Shown: positions 25,566-35,701, counted from the stretch's first letter. The stretch: DNA of 64,000 bases from Anabaena sp. PCC 7108 (GCF_000332135.1 NZ_KB235896.1:5153356-5217355), one strand, 5' to 3'. Made by a program: numbers and translations. The notes: generated by a model not told the origin, from the sequence alone.

Positions 25566-28010
25566 TTAGCTCACAGTCAATAATTCGCGTGTTTCTGTTT
25601 TTCTAACTACCACCTGACCATCATCATCAATATCAACAATAGCAGTGTCTCCCTCGCCAATTTGACCAGCGAGGAGTGCTTCAGCCAGAGAATCCTCCAA
25701 CAGGCGCATGATTGCTCGGCGTAACGGTCTAGCGCCATAACTGGGGTCGTAGCCTTCGGTTACTACCCTGTCTTTGAAGCTTTCGGTGACTTCGAGTTTA
25801 ATTCTTCTTTCTGTCAAGCGACTAGCAACATCAAGTAGCATGATTTCAGCAATTTCCTTGACTTCAGCTTTGTTCAGTTGAGTGAAGACGATAATATCAT
25901 CGAGGCGGTTGAGAAATTCTGGACGGAAGTAAGCTTTTAGTTCTTCGTTGACTAAGTTGCGGATACGATGATAACTAGCATCAGGTTGGTTATCGAACTC
26001 GAAACCTAAACTGCTACCACCTTTTTCAATTACCTTGGAACCAATATTAGAAGTCAAGATAATCAGGGTATTTTTGAAGTCCACTTTCCGACCTTTTGCG
26101 TCGGTGAGGTGTCCGTCATCCAAAAGCTGCAACAGCATATTAAATACATCAGGGTGTGCTTTTTCGATTTCGTCGAATAGAACCACTGTGTATGGTTTGC
26201 GTCGCACTGCTTCGGTCAGTTGTCCGCCTTCATCGTAGCCAACGTAACCAGGAGGTGAACCAATCAACTTAGAGACGTTGTGGCTTTCCATGTATTCGGA
26301 CATATCTAAGCGAATCATCGCCTCTTCAGCACCGAAGAAGTAAGCTGCTAATGATTTTGCTAATTCGGTTTTACCAACACCTGTTGGTCCAGAGAAGATA
26401 AAACTAGCTATGGGTCGGTTGGGATTCTTTAAGCCAACACGGGCGCGACGGATAGCGCGAGAAACAGAGGTGACGGCTTGTTCTTGACCGATGAGCCTTT
26501 TATGCAGGGTATCTTCTAGGTGCAACAGTAACTCTGATTCTGATTCTGTCAGTTTGTTAACTGGTACGCCAGTCCAAGAAGCAACGATTTGGGCGATGTC
26601 TTCTTCGTCAACAATGGGGGCTTTAGCGTTTTGCTGGGTTGCTTCGGTGTAGAGTCTACCTTGAATTTCGACTTCTTGGTCACGCAGTTTACCAGCCTTA
26701 TCAAAGTTCTGAAGTCTGACTGCTTCTTCTTTGGCTTTGGTGACACCAACTAATTCACGTTTAAGTTCCTTGTCAGTGGAGGTGCGTGAGTTACGCAAGC
26801 GCACGCGAGAACCTGCTTCATCAATTAAGTCTATGGCTTTATCTGGTAAGAAGCGATCGCTAATATAACGATCTGACAACTCAGCCGCAGCTACTATCGC
26901 AGCATCAGAAATATGTACTTTATGGTGCTGTTCATAAGCTCCACGCAAACCGTAGAGGATTTGGATAGTTTCTTCTATGGATGGTTCTCCGACTAAAATT
27001 GGTTGAAAACGACGCTCTAAAGCTGCATCTCGTTCGATGTGTTGACGGTATTCATCCAAAGTGGTTGCGCCGATACATTGGAGTTCACCTCTTGCTAAAG
27101 CTGGTTTGAGGATGTTTGCTGCATCTAAACCACCTTCTGTACCACCCGCACCAACTAAGGTGTGAATTTCGTCTATGACGAGGATAATATTGCCTTCTGT
27201 GCGAACTTCCTCCATGATTTTTTTGAGACGTTCCTCAAAATCTCCACGAAAGCGGGTTCCCGCAACTACAGAACCCATATCCAAACTGATAACTTGCTTA
27301 TTGAGCAAAACTTCAGGTACATCTTGGTTGATGATACGTTGAGCTAGACCTTCTGCGATCGCAGTTTTACCAACTCCTGGTTCCCCAATCAAGACTGGGT
27401 TATTTTTGGTTCGGCGACCAAGAATTTGGACAGTTCGTTCAATTTCTTTTTGACGACCTACTACAGGGTCAAGCTTGCCTTCCTGAGCCAGTTTGGTGAG
27501 ATTTCTGCCAAACTCTTCTATGGTTAAGTTTTGGGTACGCTTAGAACTACTTCCACCGCCCGCAAAAACAGTCACATCTTCACCTAAACGGCTAATTACA
27601 GCCGAGCGCACAGCTTGTAAATCAACTCCTAGATTTTGTAGTACTTTGGCAGCAACTCCTTCCCCAGCCTCAGTTAAACCTAACAATAAGTGTTCAGTGT
27701 TTATGTAGTTGTGTCCAAGACTATGAGCTTCTCTAAATGATTGCTCGAATAGGCTTTTTACCTTAGGTGTAAACGGAATTTCTGGTGGCACAAAACCAGA
27801 ACCCCGGCCAATTATTTTTTCTACTTCTCGACGTGCATCTTTGAGGTTAACGCCTAACTCAGCCAGCACTTTAGCAGCAACCCCAGTTCCTTCTCCCATC
27901 AAACCCAGGAGAATTTGCTCTGTTCCTACAAAGTTGTGTCCCAGACGGCGTGCTTCCTCCTGAGCTAACATAATTACCCTAATGGCTTCGGAAGTGAAGT
28001 GTTCAAACAT
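25566..28010 (-). CDS. clpC: ATP-dependent Clp protease ATPase subunit ClpC
   Basis: 814 residues, class I HSP100. It unfolds substrates for ClpP and in cyanobacteria is usually essential. Order: two Clp-N repeats (about 1-145), AAA1 with Walker A GEPGVGKT, a short M/UVR-like domain ([19 protein letters not shown]), AAA2 with GPTGVGKT and [11 protein letters not shown], and a C-terminal domain with [12 protein letters not shown]. The ATG start with a normal N-terminus ([20 protein letters not shown]) is clear. About 340 bp separate it from the divergent DUF3288 gene. Confidence 0.97.
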   Translation of the reverse strand: MFEHFTSEAIRVIMLAQEEARRLGHNFVGTEQILLGLMGEGTGVAAKVLAELGVNLKDARREVEKIIGRGSGFVPPEIPFTPKVKSLFEQSFREAHSLGHNYINTEHLLLGLTEAGEGVAAKVLQNLGVDLQAVRSAVISRLGEDVTVFAGGGSSSKRTQNLTIEEFGRNLTKLAQEGKLDPVVGRQKEIERTVQILGRRTKNNPVLIGEPGVGKTAIAEGLAQRIINQDVPEVLLNKQVISLDMGSVVAGTRFRGDFEERLKKIMEEVRTEGNIILVIDEIHTLVGAGGTEGGLDAANILKPALARGELQCIGATTLDEYRQHIERDAALERRFQPILVGEPSIEETIQILYGLRGAYEQHHKVHISDAAIVAAAELSDRYISDRFLPDKAIDLIDEAGSRVRLRNSRTSTDKELKRELVGVTKAKEEAVRLQNFDKAGKLRDQEVEIQGRLYTEATQQNAKAPIVDEEDIAQIVASWTGVPVNKLTESESELLLHLEDTLHKRLIGQEQAVTSVSRAIRRARVGLKNPNRPIASFIFSGPTGVGKTELAKSLAAYFFGAEEAMIRLDMSEYMESHNVSKLIGSPPGYVGYDEGGQLTEAVRRKPYTVVLFDEIEKAHPDVFNMLLQLLDDGHLTDAKGRKVDFKNTLIILTSNIGSKVIEKGGSSLGFEFDNQPDASYHRIRNLVNEELKAYFRPEFLNRLDDIIVFTQLNKAEVKEIAEIMLLDVASRLTERRIKLEVTESFKDRVVTEGYDPSYGARPLRRAIMRLLEDSLAEALLAGQIGEGDTAIVDIDDDGQVVVRKTETRELLTVS

Positions 28011-28352
28011 AGCGGGTTCTTGCTCCCTTGCTGCTTGTACTGTGGGTGATATAATTCACCCTCATGTAAAGTTTCTTGTATTTTCTTAAAGATAATGTAT
28101 CTTTATTTAAAATTGAATGGCAGTGGTGAGAGCCGTATGACCTAGGGTGTGGTTGCCGTCTTTAGGAGTACCGAGTACCGAGGCTAAGTGCTGAGTGGAG
28201 AGTTGATTAAAAGTTGTAAAGTAGACTTGTTGTTTTCCGTATTTGGATGATTTTTCTGGAACTGTTCTACTTTCAACTAAACTGAACTTTCAACTAAACT
28301 GAGAACTCAGGATGGCATTTAGGACTAAGCACTTACTACTCTCTCACTGAAT
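28011..28352. other. 342-bp divergent promoter region clpC / DUF3288
   Basis: No gene is visible. It should hold both promoters. A direct repeat of ACTTTCAACTAAACTGA occurs twice in a row near 28270-28303, and there are imperfect copies of a CTAAGTGCTGAGT-type sequence in opposite directions at both ends. No clear operator can be assigned. Confidence 0.45.
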
Positions 28353-28649
28353 ATGACAGAACCCTCACCAAGTAAAGACCAACAACATCCCCTATACAAT
28401 CGAGATCGCCCCTTTATTGATATTTTACTCTCTCAAGAGGCAACGGATTACAATTTGTCCGAATTAGCTAGGCTAAAAATTCGTTATCAAGGCTTTCCAG
28501 GCGCACGGGACATCCATAAAGACCTAGATAAAGTTTTGCAACGCTGGGGTTTAACGGAAGCTGAACTTCTGGAAAAAACTCGTCAGTTGCACGCAGTGGG
28601 CGGAATTTATCAAAGTCGTGGCAAAAAAGAAGAGCAAGACTGGAATTAG
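28353..28649 (+). CDS. DUF3288 family protein
   Basis: 98 residues starting MTEPSPSKDQQHPLYNRDRP. The HPLYNRDR and DYNLSELARLKIRYQGFPGA segments are those of the cyanobacterial DUF3288 family; function unknown. The protein is soluble and helical, probably cytoplasmic. Its stop codon is directly followed by the STRR array. Confidence 0.8.
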   Translation: MTEPSPSKDQQHPLYNRDRPFIDILLSQEATDYNLSELARLKIRYQGFPGARDIHKDLDKVLQRWGLTEAELLEKTRQLHAVGGIYQSRGKKEEQDWN

Positions 28650-28652
28650 TTC

Positions 28653-28892
28653 TTGGTGATTGGTGATTGGTGATTGGTGATTGGTGATTGGTGATTGGTG
28701 ATTGGTGATTGGTGATTGGTGATTGGTGATTGGTGATTGGAGAAAAACCAATACCCGATCCCCGTGTCCCCGCGTCTCCGCGTCTCCGTGTCTCCGTGTC
28801 TCCGTGTCCCCGCGTCTCCGCGTCCCCGTGTCCCCGCGTCTCCGCGTCCCCGTGTCCCCGCGTCTCCGCGTCCCCTATCTCCGCGTCTCTCC
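28653..28892. repeat. Composite STRR array, inverted copy
   Basis: Twelve TTGGTGA units plus TTGG (28653-28740), the core AGAAAAACCAATACCCG, then about fourteen 9-bp units of type CGYGTCYCC (about 28758-28892). Read on the minus strand, this is the same order of parts as 18588-18733. The right end runs into the 3' end of the MCE gene, whose last codons (EGETRR, stop) are made of repeat sequence. Confidence 0.9.
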
Positions 28893-30443
28893 TTCTTCCT
28901 GCTCCATTTCCTGGGAAGGTAGTGCAGGAATTATAACTTGAGGTGACTCTATAACTTCCTTCTGGGTTGGTGTGGGAGTGACCAATTCGGGTAACTCTGG
29001 TGTGGGAGTTAGGACTTTAGGTGACTCTATAATTTCCTTCTGGGTTGGTGTGGGACTGACCAATTTGGGTGACTCCATAATTACTTTCGGGGTTGGTGTG
29101 GGAGTGACCAATTTGGGTCGCTCTATAATTACTTTCGGGGTTGGAATGGGAGTTATAACTTGGGGTTTATCGACAAAGGCTTTCAGGGTTGGGGTTAAGG
29201 CTTCTGGTTGATTCAAAGACGTTTTGAGAGAGTTTAAGGTAACAGCTACTTTTGCTTGTTGCTGTATATCTTGTGTTGAAGAAACTAATTTACTTAAACC
29301 ATTGACAAGTTGCAAAAGATTTTGTCGGAATTTGGGATCTCCCGTTAATTCATCTAAATCAGATGTAATTTTTTGTGTATTTTCAAATGTCACCCTGGCT
29401 GAGTCTAGGGTTTGTTGTAAAAGAACGATATTTTTAGGATCATTTAAATTTTTGGAAGCATCTTTTAAATTAGCGGAAGCTTCGGCGGCGTTAGCAGATA
29501 AAAGTTCTAAATTTTTCAATAATTCCCCTTCGGTGAGACGATTAACCGCAGGAGATAAACTGCTAACTGTCTGACGTAATTGGTTGCTGGTTTGGGTAAT
29601 GCTGTTTAAAGCACCAACTAGGGAAGAACGGTTTGTTGTTAATAACTCATCTAAGTTATTTAGTAAACGACCTGCTTGTTTGGCCGTTACACTAAAGTCG
29701 TTAGCTGTTGTACCTAGTTGATTGGCTGTTTTCGTGCTAGTTTCTGTCAGTTGATTCGTTGCTTTTTGGACTGTTGCCGCAGTATCAGAAAATGTACTTA
29801 TTTGCCCTTTAAAGCTTTTGCTGACAGTTTGCAGTTCTCGACTTAAGTTAGCGACACTAGAAGCAGCATCAGCAGAAGTGACTAAAAGTCGATCAACGTT
29901 TTTATAAAATTTTTCATTACCGTATAGAGAAGCAAAGTCAGATGATTGGCGAATCAGTTCATCGACGCTGATACCAATTGTTCCTTTTAAATTACTAGCA
30001 CCATTGCAAATAATTAAGCTGGCATTACAATCTTTGTCTAAAGGTTTAGAAATATCTGTTTCAGTCGGTAATTTGGTTTTTGGTGTGATATCAATAATAC
30101 TTTCGCTAATTAACCCGCTTTGATTTGCCTCAATCGATGAGTTATATGGAATCAGCAAGTTAGGATCACCAATTTCAATTTCTACTTCGACGGAGTTTAC
30201 TAGGGTTTTAATGTTAGAAATACTACCCACTTTTACACCACGATAACGAACTGGTGCGCCCTTTTGCATTCCCCCAGCGTTAACAAATTCGACCATAGCT
30301 TTATAAGAACTGCGTCCAGGATTGATTCTATTCAACCACAGCAGAATTACCCCAAACGCTCCTAAACCAAGTAGGACTAGCAATCCCACTGAGCCTTCTC
30401 TTAATGTTCGTTTAGACGTGAAGCTGTTAATTAGATCCTGCAT
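28875..30443 (-). CDS. MlaD/MCE-domain lipid-transport protein
   Basis: About 522 residues from MQDLINSFTSKRTLREG, preceded by GAAGGA. One membrane helix (GSVGLLVLLGLGAFGVILLWL) and an MCE domain (about 45-130; VEFVNAGGMQKGAPVRYRGV) are followed by a long helical, coiled-coil-like region and a tail with repeated (T/S)PTPTxKxIIESPK units. MCE proteins bind lipids in the periplasm and work with an ABC ATPase and permease (Mla, plant TGD2). The ATPase gene lies immediately upstream in the same direction; no MlaE permease is in the window. The C-terminus has been changed by an STRR array. Confidence 0.85.
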   Translation of the reverse strand: MQDLINSFTSKRTLREGSVGLLVLLGLGAFGVILLWLNRINPGRSSYKAMVEFVNAGGMQKGAPVRYRGVKVGSISNIKTLVNSVEVEIEIGDPNLLIPYNSSIEANQSGLISESIIDITPKTKLPTETDISKPLDKDCNASLIICNGASNLKGTIGISVDELIRQSSDFASLYGNEKFYKNVDRLLVTSADAASSVANLSRELQTVSKSFKGQISTFSDTAATVQKATNQLTETSTKTANQLGTTANDFSVTAKQAGRLLNNLDELLTTNRSSLVGALNSITQTSNQLRQTVSSLSPAVNRLTEGELLKNLELLSANAAEASANLKDASKNLNDPKNIVLLQQTLDSARVTFENTQKITSDLDELTGDPKFRQNLLQLVNGLSKLVSSTQDIQQQAKVAVTLNSLKTSLNQPEALTPTLKAFVDKPQVITPIPTPKVIIERPKLVTPTPTPKVIMESPKLVSPTPTQKEIIESPKVLTPTPELPELVTPTPTQKEVIESPQVIIPALPSQEMEQEEGETRR

Positions 30444-30544
30444 TTTTCCTTCTACCCAAAAACTAATTCTGATTTGTAAAATATGAAACTCTGAAAAGAT
30501 AAGAGTAATCTTTGACAGTTCCAAATCTAAAATCCCAAGTGATA

Positions 30545-31348
30545 TTAACCGACCATTTGAATCGGTCCATCTATACTCCCACTCATAAACTGTCTGATTA
30601 AAGGATGCTCAGTATGATCTATTTCACTTACTTTACCTTGCCATTGCACTTTACCTTGATAGAGAAATACTAATTTGTCAGCTGTGCGCCGAATAGTACT
30701 TTCTTGGTGCGTAACAATAGCATAAGTGCTACAGACACCTTGTGTACGTTGTAAATTACGGATTAAATCCTCAATTACCGTTGAGGCGATGGGATCAAGT
30801 CCGGCTGTGGGTTCATCGTACAATAAAACTTCTGAACTTTCTGCGGGATGATCGGGATTAGACATAATTGCACGAGCAAAACTTACTCGTTTTCGCATCC
30901 CTCCAGAAAGTTCTGAGGGATAAAGATGACCAATTCCTGGTAAACCCACCATATCTAATTTATCGTTTACTAGTTGGTGAATACGCGATCGCTCTAATTT
31001 GGAATTTTGGTACAATGAAAATCCCACGTTTTCTTCTACTGTCAACGAATCAAATAATGCGGCTTGTTGAAATACCATCCCAATTCCCACAGCATCAGCA
31101 CCATCTTCAATTAACCCATCTCGCTGTACTCCTTGGATATAAATTTCTCCCTCATCGGGCTGTAATAAACCTGCTATTATTCTAAGAATCGTCGATTTTC
31201 CAGTTCCAGAAGGTCCAATAATTGCTAGTGCTTCCCCTCGTTCAATTGTCAAATCGACATTATCTAAAACCTTATTTGTCCCAAAAGATTTAGAAATACC
31301 TTTTAGTTGAATTAATGCTTTATTTATTAGTAATTTGTCATTGGTCAT
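30545..31348 (-). CDS. MlaF/TGD3-like ABC transporter ATP-binding protein
   Basis: About 267 residues. Walker A GPSGTGKST, signature LSGGMRKRVSFARAI (the GGMRKR form is typical for MlaF) and Walker B LLYDEPTAGLDP. It should energise lipid movement with the downstream MCE protein, about 100 bp away. The frame is open to 31402, but the extra N-terminal residues (LSITNHQSPMTN) are translated heptamer repeats; I chose ATG 31348, which itself sits at the edge of a short STRR. Confidence 0.88.
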   Translation of the reverse strand: MTNDKLLINKALIQLKGISKSFGTNKVLDNVDLTIERGEALAIIGPSGTGKSTILRIIAGLLQPDEGEIYIQGVQRDGLIEDGADAVGIGMVFQQAALFDSLTVEENVGFSLYQNSKLERSRIHQLVNDKLDMVGLPGIGHLYPSELSGGMRKRVSFARAIMSNPDHPAESSEVLLYDEPTAGLDPIASTVIEDLIRNLQRTQGVCSTYAIVTHQESTIRRTADKLVFLYQGKVQWQGKVSEIDHTEHPLIRQFMSGSIDGPIQMVG

Positions 31349-31380
31349 GGGTGATTGGTGATTGGTGATTGATAATTGGT
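31349..31380. repeat. Short STRR (TTGGTGA) upstream of mlaF-like gene
   Basis: Three to four GTGATTG heptamers, the last ones degenerate (TTGATAATTGG), lie at the start of the mlaF-like gene. They match the TTGGTGA units at 28653-28740 and, inverted, 18657-18733. As with tsaE, the presumed start codon abuts the repeat. Confidence 0.75.
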
Positions 31381-31412
31381 AATATTTTTTGACAACTGAC
31401 AACTGAGTAAAT

Positions 31413-32915
31413 ATGCAAAATATTGATATTTTAGTAATTGGTAGCGGTATCGGTGGCTTATGTGCGGCTGGATTATTGGCTCGTTATGGAAAACGGGTAA
31501 TTGTCTGTGAAAGTCACACGATTCCCGGAGGTGCAGCCCACAGCTTTAAAAGACGAGGTTTTGAGTTTGATTCTGGCCCCTCTTTTTATTGTGGTCTTAA
31601 CGAATCCCAGAGTTTAAATCCCCTTAAACAAGTTCTGGATGTTCTTGGTGAATCTCTCCAAGTTATACCTTATGATCCTTTAGGACATTATCACTTTCCT
31701 GAAGGCACTTTTGCAGTTTATAGCAATGAGGAACTTTACCGTCAAGAGTTGAAAAAAATCACGCCTCAAGGTGCTAAAGAATTTGAGCAGTTTGAACAAC
31801 GTCTGCTAGGGCTTTACGACGCAATGAAAGGTATTCCCACCCTAGCACTGAGGGCTGATTGGCAAGTTATACCACTATTGCTACAGCGTTATTTACCAGA
31901 TTTGGGGAAAATGTTGTTAAATTTGCCAATTGTGCAAACTTCTGTTGGTAATGTGATGGATACTACTATCAAAGACCCTTGGGTAAGGCGACTAATTGAC
32001 CTAGAATGCTTTCTTTTATCTGGTTTAAAGGCAGAAGGCACAATTGCCCCAGAGGTAGCTTTTATGTTAGGTGAACGTTCCCGTGCTGGGGTTGAGTATC
32101 CTTTAGGAGGCAGTAAAGCAATTGTCGATGCTTTGGTGCGAGGTTTGCAACGTTGGGGTGGTGAGTTGCGCTTGGGGTGTCATGTTGAGCAAATTTTGGT
32201 GGAAGAAGGAAAAGCGGTTGGTGTGAAGTTGCGAAGCGGTGAGATTTTGAAAGCACCAATAGTAATTTCTAATGCCACAGTTTGGGATACTTACAATCAC
32301 CTGTTACATCCCGAAGATTTACCCGCAAGTTATCGTCAAGCTGCTTTAGATACACCAGCCGTTGCAAGCTTTATGCATTTACACTTAGGTATCAAGGCGG
32401 AAAGGTTGGAGAATTTAACAGGACATCATGTGGTGGTTCATGATTCCCATCAAGATATTACTGTTGCTGGGAATACTTGCATGATTTCTATTCCCAGTGT
32501 GTGGGATGCTTCTTTAGCACCAGCAGGACATCATGTGGTTCATGCTTATACCTTGGAACCTTATGAGGGTTGGGAACGCAATGATGATTATGAAAACCAG
32601 AAACGAGAAAAAGCCCTATCTTTATACCGCGCCTTGGAGCGAATTATCCCGGATATTCGTGAGCGTGTGGTATTGGAATTGATTGGTACACCTTTAACTC
32701 ATGCTCATTATTTGCGACGCTATCAGGGAACCTATGGACTAGCTATTGCTGCGGGTAAGGGGATGTTTCCTGGAACACATACGCCAATCAAGGGTTTATA
32801 TCGGGTGGGTGATAGTACTTTACCAGGAATCGGTGTTCCTGCGGTGGCTGCGTCGGGGATTTTGTGTGCGAATACTTTGGTGAGTGTGTCGCAGATGTTG
32901 GAGTTACTTCTGTAA
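31413..32915 (+). CDS. CrtI/CrtH-like FAD-dependent oxidoreductase
   Basis: 500 residues with an N-terminal FAD-binding fold (ILVIGSGIGGLCAAGLLARYG, then an E at the strand end in IVCESHTIPGGAAHSFKRRG) and a C-terminal GLYRVGDSTLPGIGVPA flavin motif. It belongs to the phytoene desaturase/carotene isomerase superfamily, acting on hydrophobic polyenes or quinone-like substrates. The exact substrate is not readable; I did not assign CrtH. Divergent from the mlaF-like gene with 64 bp between. Confidence 0.78.
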   Translation: MQNIDILVIGSGIGGLCAAGLLARYGKRVIVCESHTIPGGAAHSFKRRGFEFDSGPSFYCGLNESQSLNPLKQVLDVLGESLQVIPYDPLGHYHFPEGTFAVYSNEELYRQELKKITPQGAKEFEQFEQRLLGLYDAMKGIPTLALRADWQVIPLLLQRYLPDLGKMLLNLPIVQTSVGNVMDTTIKDPWVRRLIDLECFLLSGLKAEGTIAPEVAFMLGERSRAGVEYPLGGSKAIVDALVRGLQRWGGELRLGCHVEQILVEEGKAVGVKLRSGEILKAPIVISNATVWDTYNHLLHPEDLPASYRQAALDTPAVASFMHLHLGIKAERLENLTGHHVVVHDSHQDITVAGNTCMISIPSVWDASLAPAGHHVVHAYTLEPYEGWERNDDYENQKREKALSLYRALERIIPDIRERVVLELIGTPLTHAHYLRRYQGTYGLAIAAGKGMFPGTHTPIKGLYRVGDSTLPGIGVPAVAASGILCANTLVSVSQMLELLL

Positions 32916-32963
32916 ACTTGTAATTTGCTAAAATAAAAAAGCCTGTCAGCAAAAATAAGAATT

Positions 32964-33113
32964 ATGCGCCCCATTACTTCTGAGGAGGAATTTCTAGCTA
33001 CACAAAAGGTTATCAATTTTTTGATTGATAAAGGTGAATTAACACTTGATGAAGAAGATTATTTAGATGTTTTAGGTACTCTAGTTAATGAGTACGATAA
33101 TTTTTATTTTTAA
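32964..33113 (+). pseudogene. HigA-like antitoxin N-terminal fragment, 49 aa
   Basis: A 49-codon ORF starting MRPITSEEEFLATQKVINFL and including LDEEDYLDVLGTLVNEYD. This matches the N-terminal helical module of HigA-type antitoxins (pattern PIxTEEDYxxAL...DELxxLxxLVExYE) but stops just where the HTH DNA-binding domain should begin. No toxin ORF is next to it. The sequence after the stop is a dispersed AACGCTGAGG-type repeat. Either a decayed toxin-antitoxin gene or a stand-alone short form. Confidence 0.5.
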
Positions 33114-33241
33114 ACGCAAAGGTACGCTGAGGTTCACGCGGAGGAACGCTGAGGTTTAATGAAAATTTTGGGTTTTGTGGAGGGGAGTTAGAACATACTT
33201 GTAATCAACTGAAGTTGTATATTCTTGAATGCAAATAATAA

Positions 33242-34246
33242 ATGCAGACAATTTTCCTAAAACATCGCCTATTTTGGGCAATTTTACTTCTAGTTAGCGC
33301 CTTGGTAATAACGTTATTAGTTTCCCTTTCTCAAGGTGCGGTTCCTTTGAATTTATCGGAATTTTACCAAGCAATTCTACGCCAAGGCGACCCCATTAAG
33401 CAAACTATTCTTTGGGATTTACGGCTACCTCGCATTGTGGCGGCGTTAATTGTGGGTGCAGCTTTAGGAATGTCTGGCGCACTTTTACAAGGAATGTTAC
33501 GTAATAGTTTGGCTGACCCTTTTATCTTGGGAATTTCTGCTGGTGCTGGGTTAATTGTCATTATTATGATTGTTTTGCAAGTTTTCCCCATAGCGATTCC
33601 TTTAGCAGCTTGGTTGGGGGCAATTTTGACCTCGGCTATAGTTATTTTCCTCGGTCGTGCAGGTGGGGGAATTTCGGTGGAAAGATTGATTTTAGGAGGG
33701 GTTGCTGTTAGTGCTTTGTTTGGTTCTGTACAAAGTACATTGTTATTAATGGCGGAAGATGGACAGGTGCAAATTGCGTTAAGTTGGTTGGTGGGAAGTT
33801 TAAATGGTCGGGGTTGGACAGAAATTTCTACAGCTAGTCCTTATATTATTGTGGCTTTATTGTGCGGATGTTTGTTGGCGCGATCGCTCAATGTCTTGGC
33901 TTTGGGTGATGATTTGACTGTAGGATTGGGGGTTTCGTTAATGCGATCGCGTTTATTAATTGGTGGTATTGCTACTTTATTAGCCGCAGGTGCTGTTAGT
34001 ATCGGTGGTTTAATCGGTTTTGTGGGGTTGGTTGTTCCTCACGGTGTACGTTTAATTGTGGGAACAGATAACCGTTTTGTTTTACCACTTTCAGCTTTAG
34101 CGGGTGCATGGTTATTGATGTTTGCAGATTTACTTTCTCGACTAGGTGCGGTAGAACTTCCTGTCGGTTCGGTGACGGCTTTGCTGGGTTCACCGTTGTT
34201 TATTTGGTTGCTTTATCGTCGTTCTGGTGATATTAACAAGTCTTAA
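33242..34246 (+). CDS. FecCD-family ABC permease (iron-siderophore/B12 type)
   Basis: 334 residues with about nine to ten membrane segments. Family motifs are LRLPRIVAALIVGAALGMSG, RNSLADPFILGISAGAGL and VGLVVPHGVRLIVG. It would form the inner-membrane channel for ferric siderophore, haem or cobalamin uptake. The matching ATPase gene is at 35702 on the same strand, but two minus-strand genes lie between. No binding-protein gene is seen. Start: ATG 33242. Confidence 0.88.
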   Translation: MQTIFLKHRLFWAILLLVSALVITLLVSLSQGAVPLNLSEFYQAILRQGDPIKQTILWDLRLPRIVAALIVGAALGMSGALLQGMLRNSLADPFILGISAGAGLIVIIMIVLQVFPIAIPLAAWLGAILTSAIVIFLGRAGGGISVERLILGGVAVSALFGSVQSTLLLMAEDGQVQIALSWLVGSLNGRGWTEISTASPYIIVALLCGCLLARSLNVLALGDDLTVGLGVSLMRSRLLIGGIATLLAAGAVSIGGLIGFVGLVVPHGVRLIVGTDNRFVLPLSALAGAWLLMFADLLSRLGAVELPVGSVTALLGSPLFIWLLYRRSGDINKS

Positions 34247-34380
34247 TATCCAGTTCCATTGAATACTGATGATCAGGATGGACGCAGAGATTCTTTCATC
34301 AGCAATTAAGTACAATAATTAAGTACGATGGAAATCAAAAATTAATCCCAGCTAATTACATGGTCAAGATGATGTAACTA

Positions 34381-34974
34381 TTAGTAGGATGAATTTTCTC
34401 TAGAAGACCTACGCCGTTGTTTTATCATTTCTCGCTGTTCTGTATTAAGAACTGCTTGAATCTGTTTCCGTTGATTACGTATAATTGCATTAACTTCCTG
34501 CTTTTGATCCGCTGACAGATTTAGCGATCGCAGTCTCCTCATTGACAATTTATCACGACTATTATTAGCAGATTCAAATTCTTCTTGCTGTTCAGGAGAT
34601 AAAAGGGCAACTAATTTCGCTTCATTTTGTGTTCTAATTCGTCTTATTTTTGCTTTTTGATTGTCAGTTAAGTTCAATTCTGACATTTGTTCTGGATATT
34701 GATTTATATCTCTTTGGGATGAGCGATAATTTGTATCATTTTCAGATGAGCGATAATTTGTGCCATTTTCAGATGAGCGATAATTTGTGCCATTTTCAGA
34801 TGAGTTATCATTTGTGTCATTTTCCGATAAGTTATCATTTATCCCATTTCCCGGAGAATTATTGGGAAAAGAAGCTCGATTGGGAGAAGATAATTGACAT
34901 CCTGTAGTCATAATAGCAATGGCTACAACCGCAGCAGGCATAGCAAAAATACTCAACATCCGTTTGTAGTTCAT
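34381..34974 (-). CDS. Spy/CpxP-like (LTXXQ) lipoprotein with 9-aa repeats
   Basis: About 197 residues from MNYKRMLSIFAMPAAVVAIA; GGAG lies 9 bp before this ATG. The N-terminus is a lipoprotein signal with lipobox IMTTGC. A low-complexity region of 9-residue repeats (ENGTNYRSS type, 27 bp units near 34725-34850) is followed by two LTxxQ-like motifs (LNLTDNQKAKIRRI, LNLSADQKQEVNAI) and a basic tail. Spy/CpxP-type proteins act as periplasmic chaperones or stress and metal sensors. The lipid anchor suggests the periplasmic face of a membrane. Confidence 0.72.
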   Translation of the reverse strand: MNYKRMLSIFAMPAAVVAIAIMTTGCQLSSPNRASFPNNSPGNGINDNLSENDTNDNSSENGTNYRSSENGTNYRSSENDTNYRSSQRDINQYPEQMSELNLTDNQKAKIRRIRTQNEAKLVALLSPEQQEEFESANNSRDKLSMRRLRSLNLSADQKQEVNAIIRNQRKQIQAVLNTEQREMIKQRRRSSRENSSY

Positions 34975-35168
34975 GAATTTACACTCCATAAATAGATCTC
35001 AATTTAATAGAGACATACTATTTATATATCAGTTATTTTGGGGTTAGCTCAAAAATTATAGTTACTGTTAACAACTTTAAAAAACTACCATCTCTATCTA
35101 TTTACATAAAGTTGATGTGAGATAGTAGCTACAATAATTAGCCAGAAAATTCGGAACTATAGGACACC

Positions 35169-35477
35169 TTAATATCGGCGTTCTCCACGATGATTGTCTT
35201 GTCTATGGTTATTGTCGTATCTGCGATGATTGTCTTGTCTATGGTTATTGTCGTCTCTACGATGATTGTCTTGTCTATGGTTATTGTCGTCTCTACGATG
35301 ATTGTCTTGTCTATGGTTATTGTCGTATCTGCGATGATTGTCTTGTCTATAGCTATTGTCTTGCCGCTGATTTCTATAATTGTTTGGATTGTCAGCTAAT
35401 GCTGGAGATATTCCTAGACTACCTAGTGTAACTAAACCAAGAGTACCAAGTAAAATGAGAGACTTGTGCAAATTCAT
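35169..35477 (-). CDS. Secreted His/Arg/Asp/Asn-rich repeat protein, 102 aa
   Basis: A Sec signal peptide (about 1-28, MNLHKSLILLGTLGLVTLG, cleavage near ALADN) is followed almost only by 12-residue repeats of type NHRQDNHRRYDN (36 bp). The mature part is extremely hydrophilic and contains about one His in five residues, so metal binding or polyanion binding is possible. No fold is expected. It lies between the two iron-transporter-type genes, on the other strand. Confidence 0.6.
   Translation of the reverse strand: MNLHKSLILLGTLGLVTLGSLGISPALADNPNNYRNQRQDNSYRQDNHRRYDNNHRQDNHRRDDNNHRQDNHRRDDNNHRQDNHRRYDNNHRQDNHRGERRY
35189..35368. repeat. Five 36-bp tandem repeats inside the His-rich gene
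   Basis: GATGATTGTCTTGTCTATGG starts at 35189, 35225, 35261, 35297 and, slightly changed, 35333. The period is exactly 36 bp (12 codons). The repeats are contiguous, with no spacers, so this is a coding minisatellite and not a CRISPR array. Confidence 0.9.
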
Positions 35478-35701
35478 AATAAGTATTCTTGAGAATGAAA
35501 TTAGTTTTTGGGTTGTTTTATTTCAACCTACTTAAATCATAAAATTAGAGTTGCATGATGATATAGGTAAAAGGTCACTAATCTGGTCATGACTTTAGTC
35601 ATGCTTATCTCATCTTATAAAGAAGTAATTATATTGCAAAAATTAATTTTTTCTGCTAAAAATATAATAGCATATCAATTGTTTTTTATATTTTCAAATA
35701 A

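Noticed and set aside
28723-28941. Overlapping Pro/Arg/Ser-rich ORFs in all plus frames
   Set aside because: They are translations of the CGYGTCYCC nonamer repeat array and have no coding character.
35189-35368. Regular 36-bp repeats that look like CRISPR repeats
   Set aside because: They follow one another without spacers and encode in-frame 12-residue units of a secreted protein; no cas genes are near.
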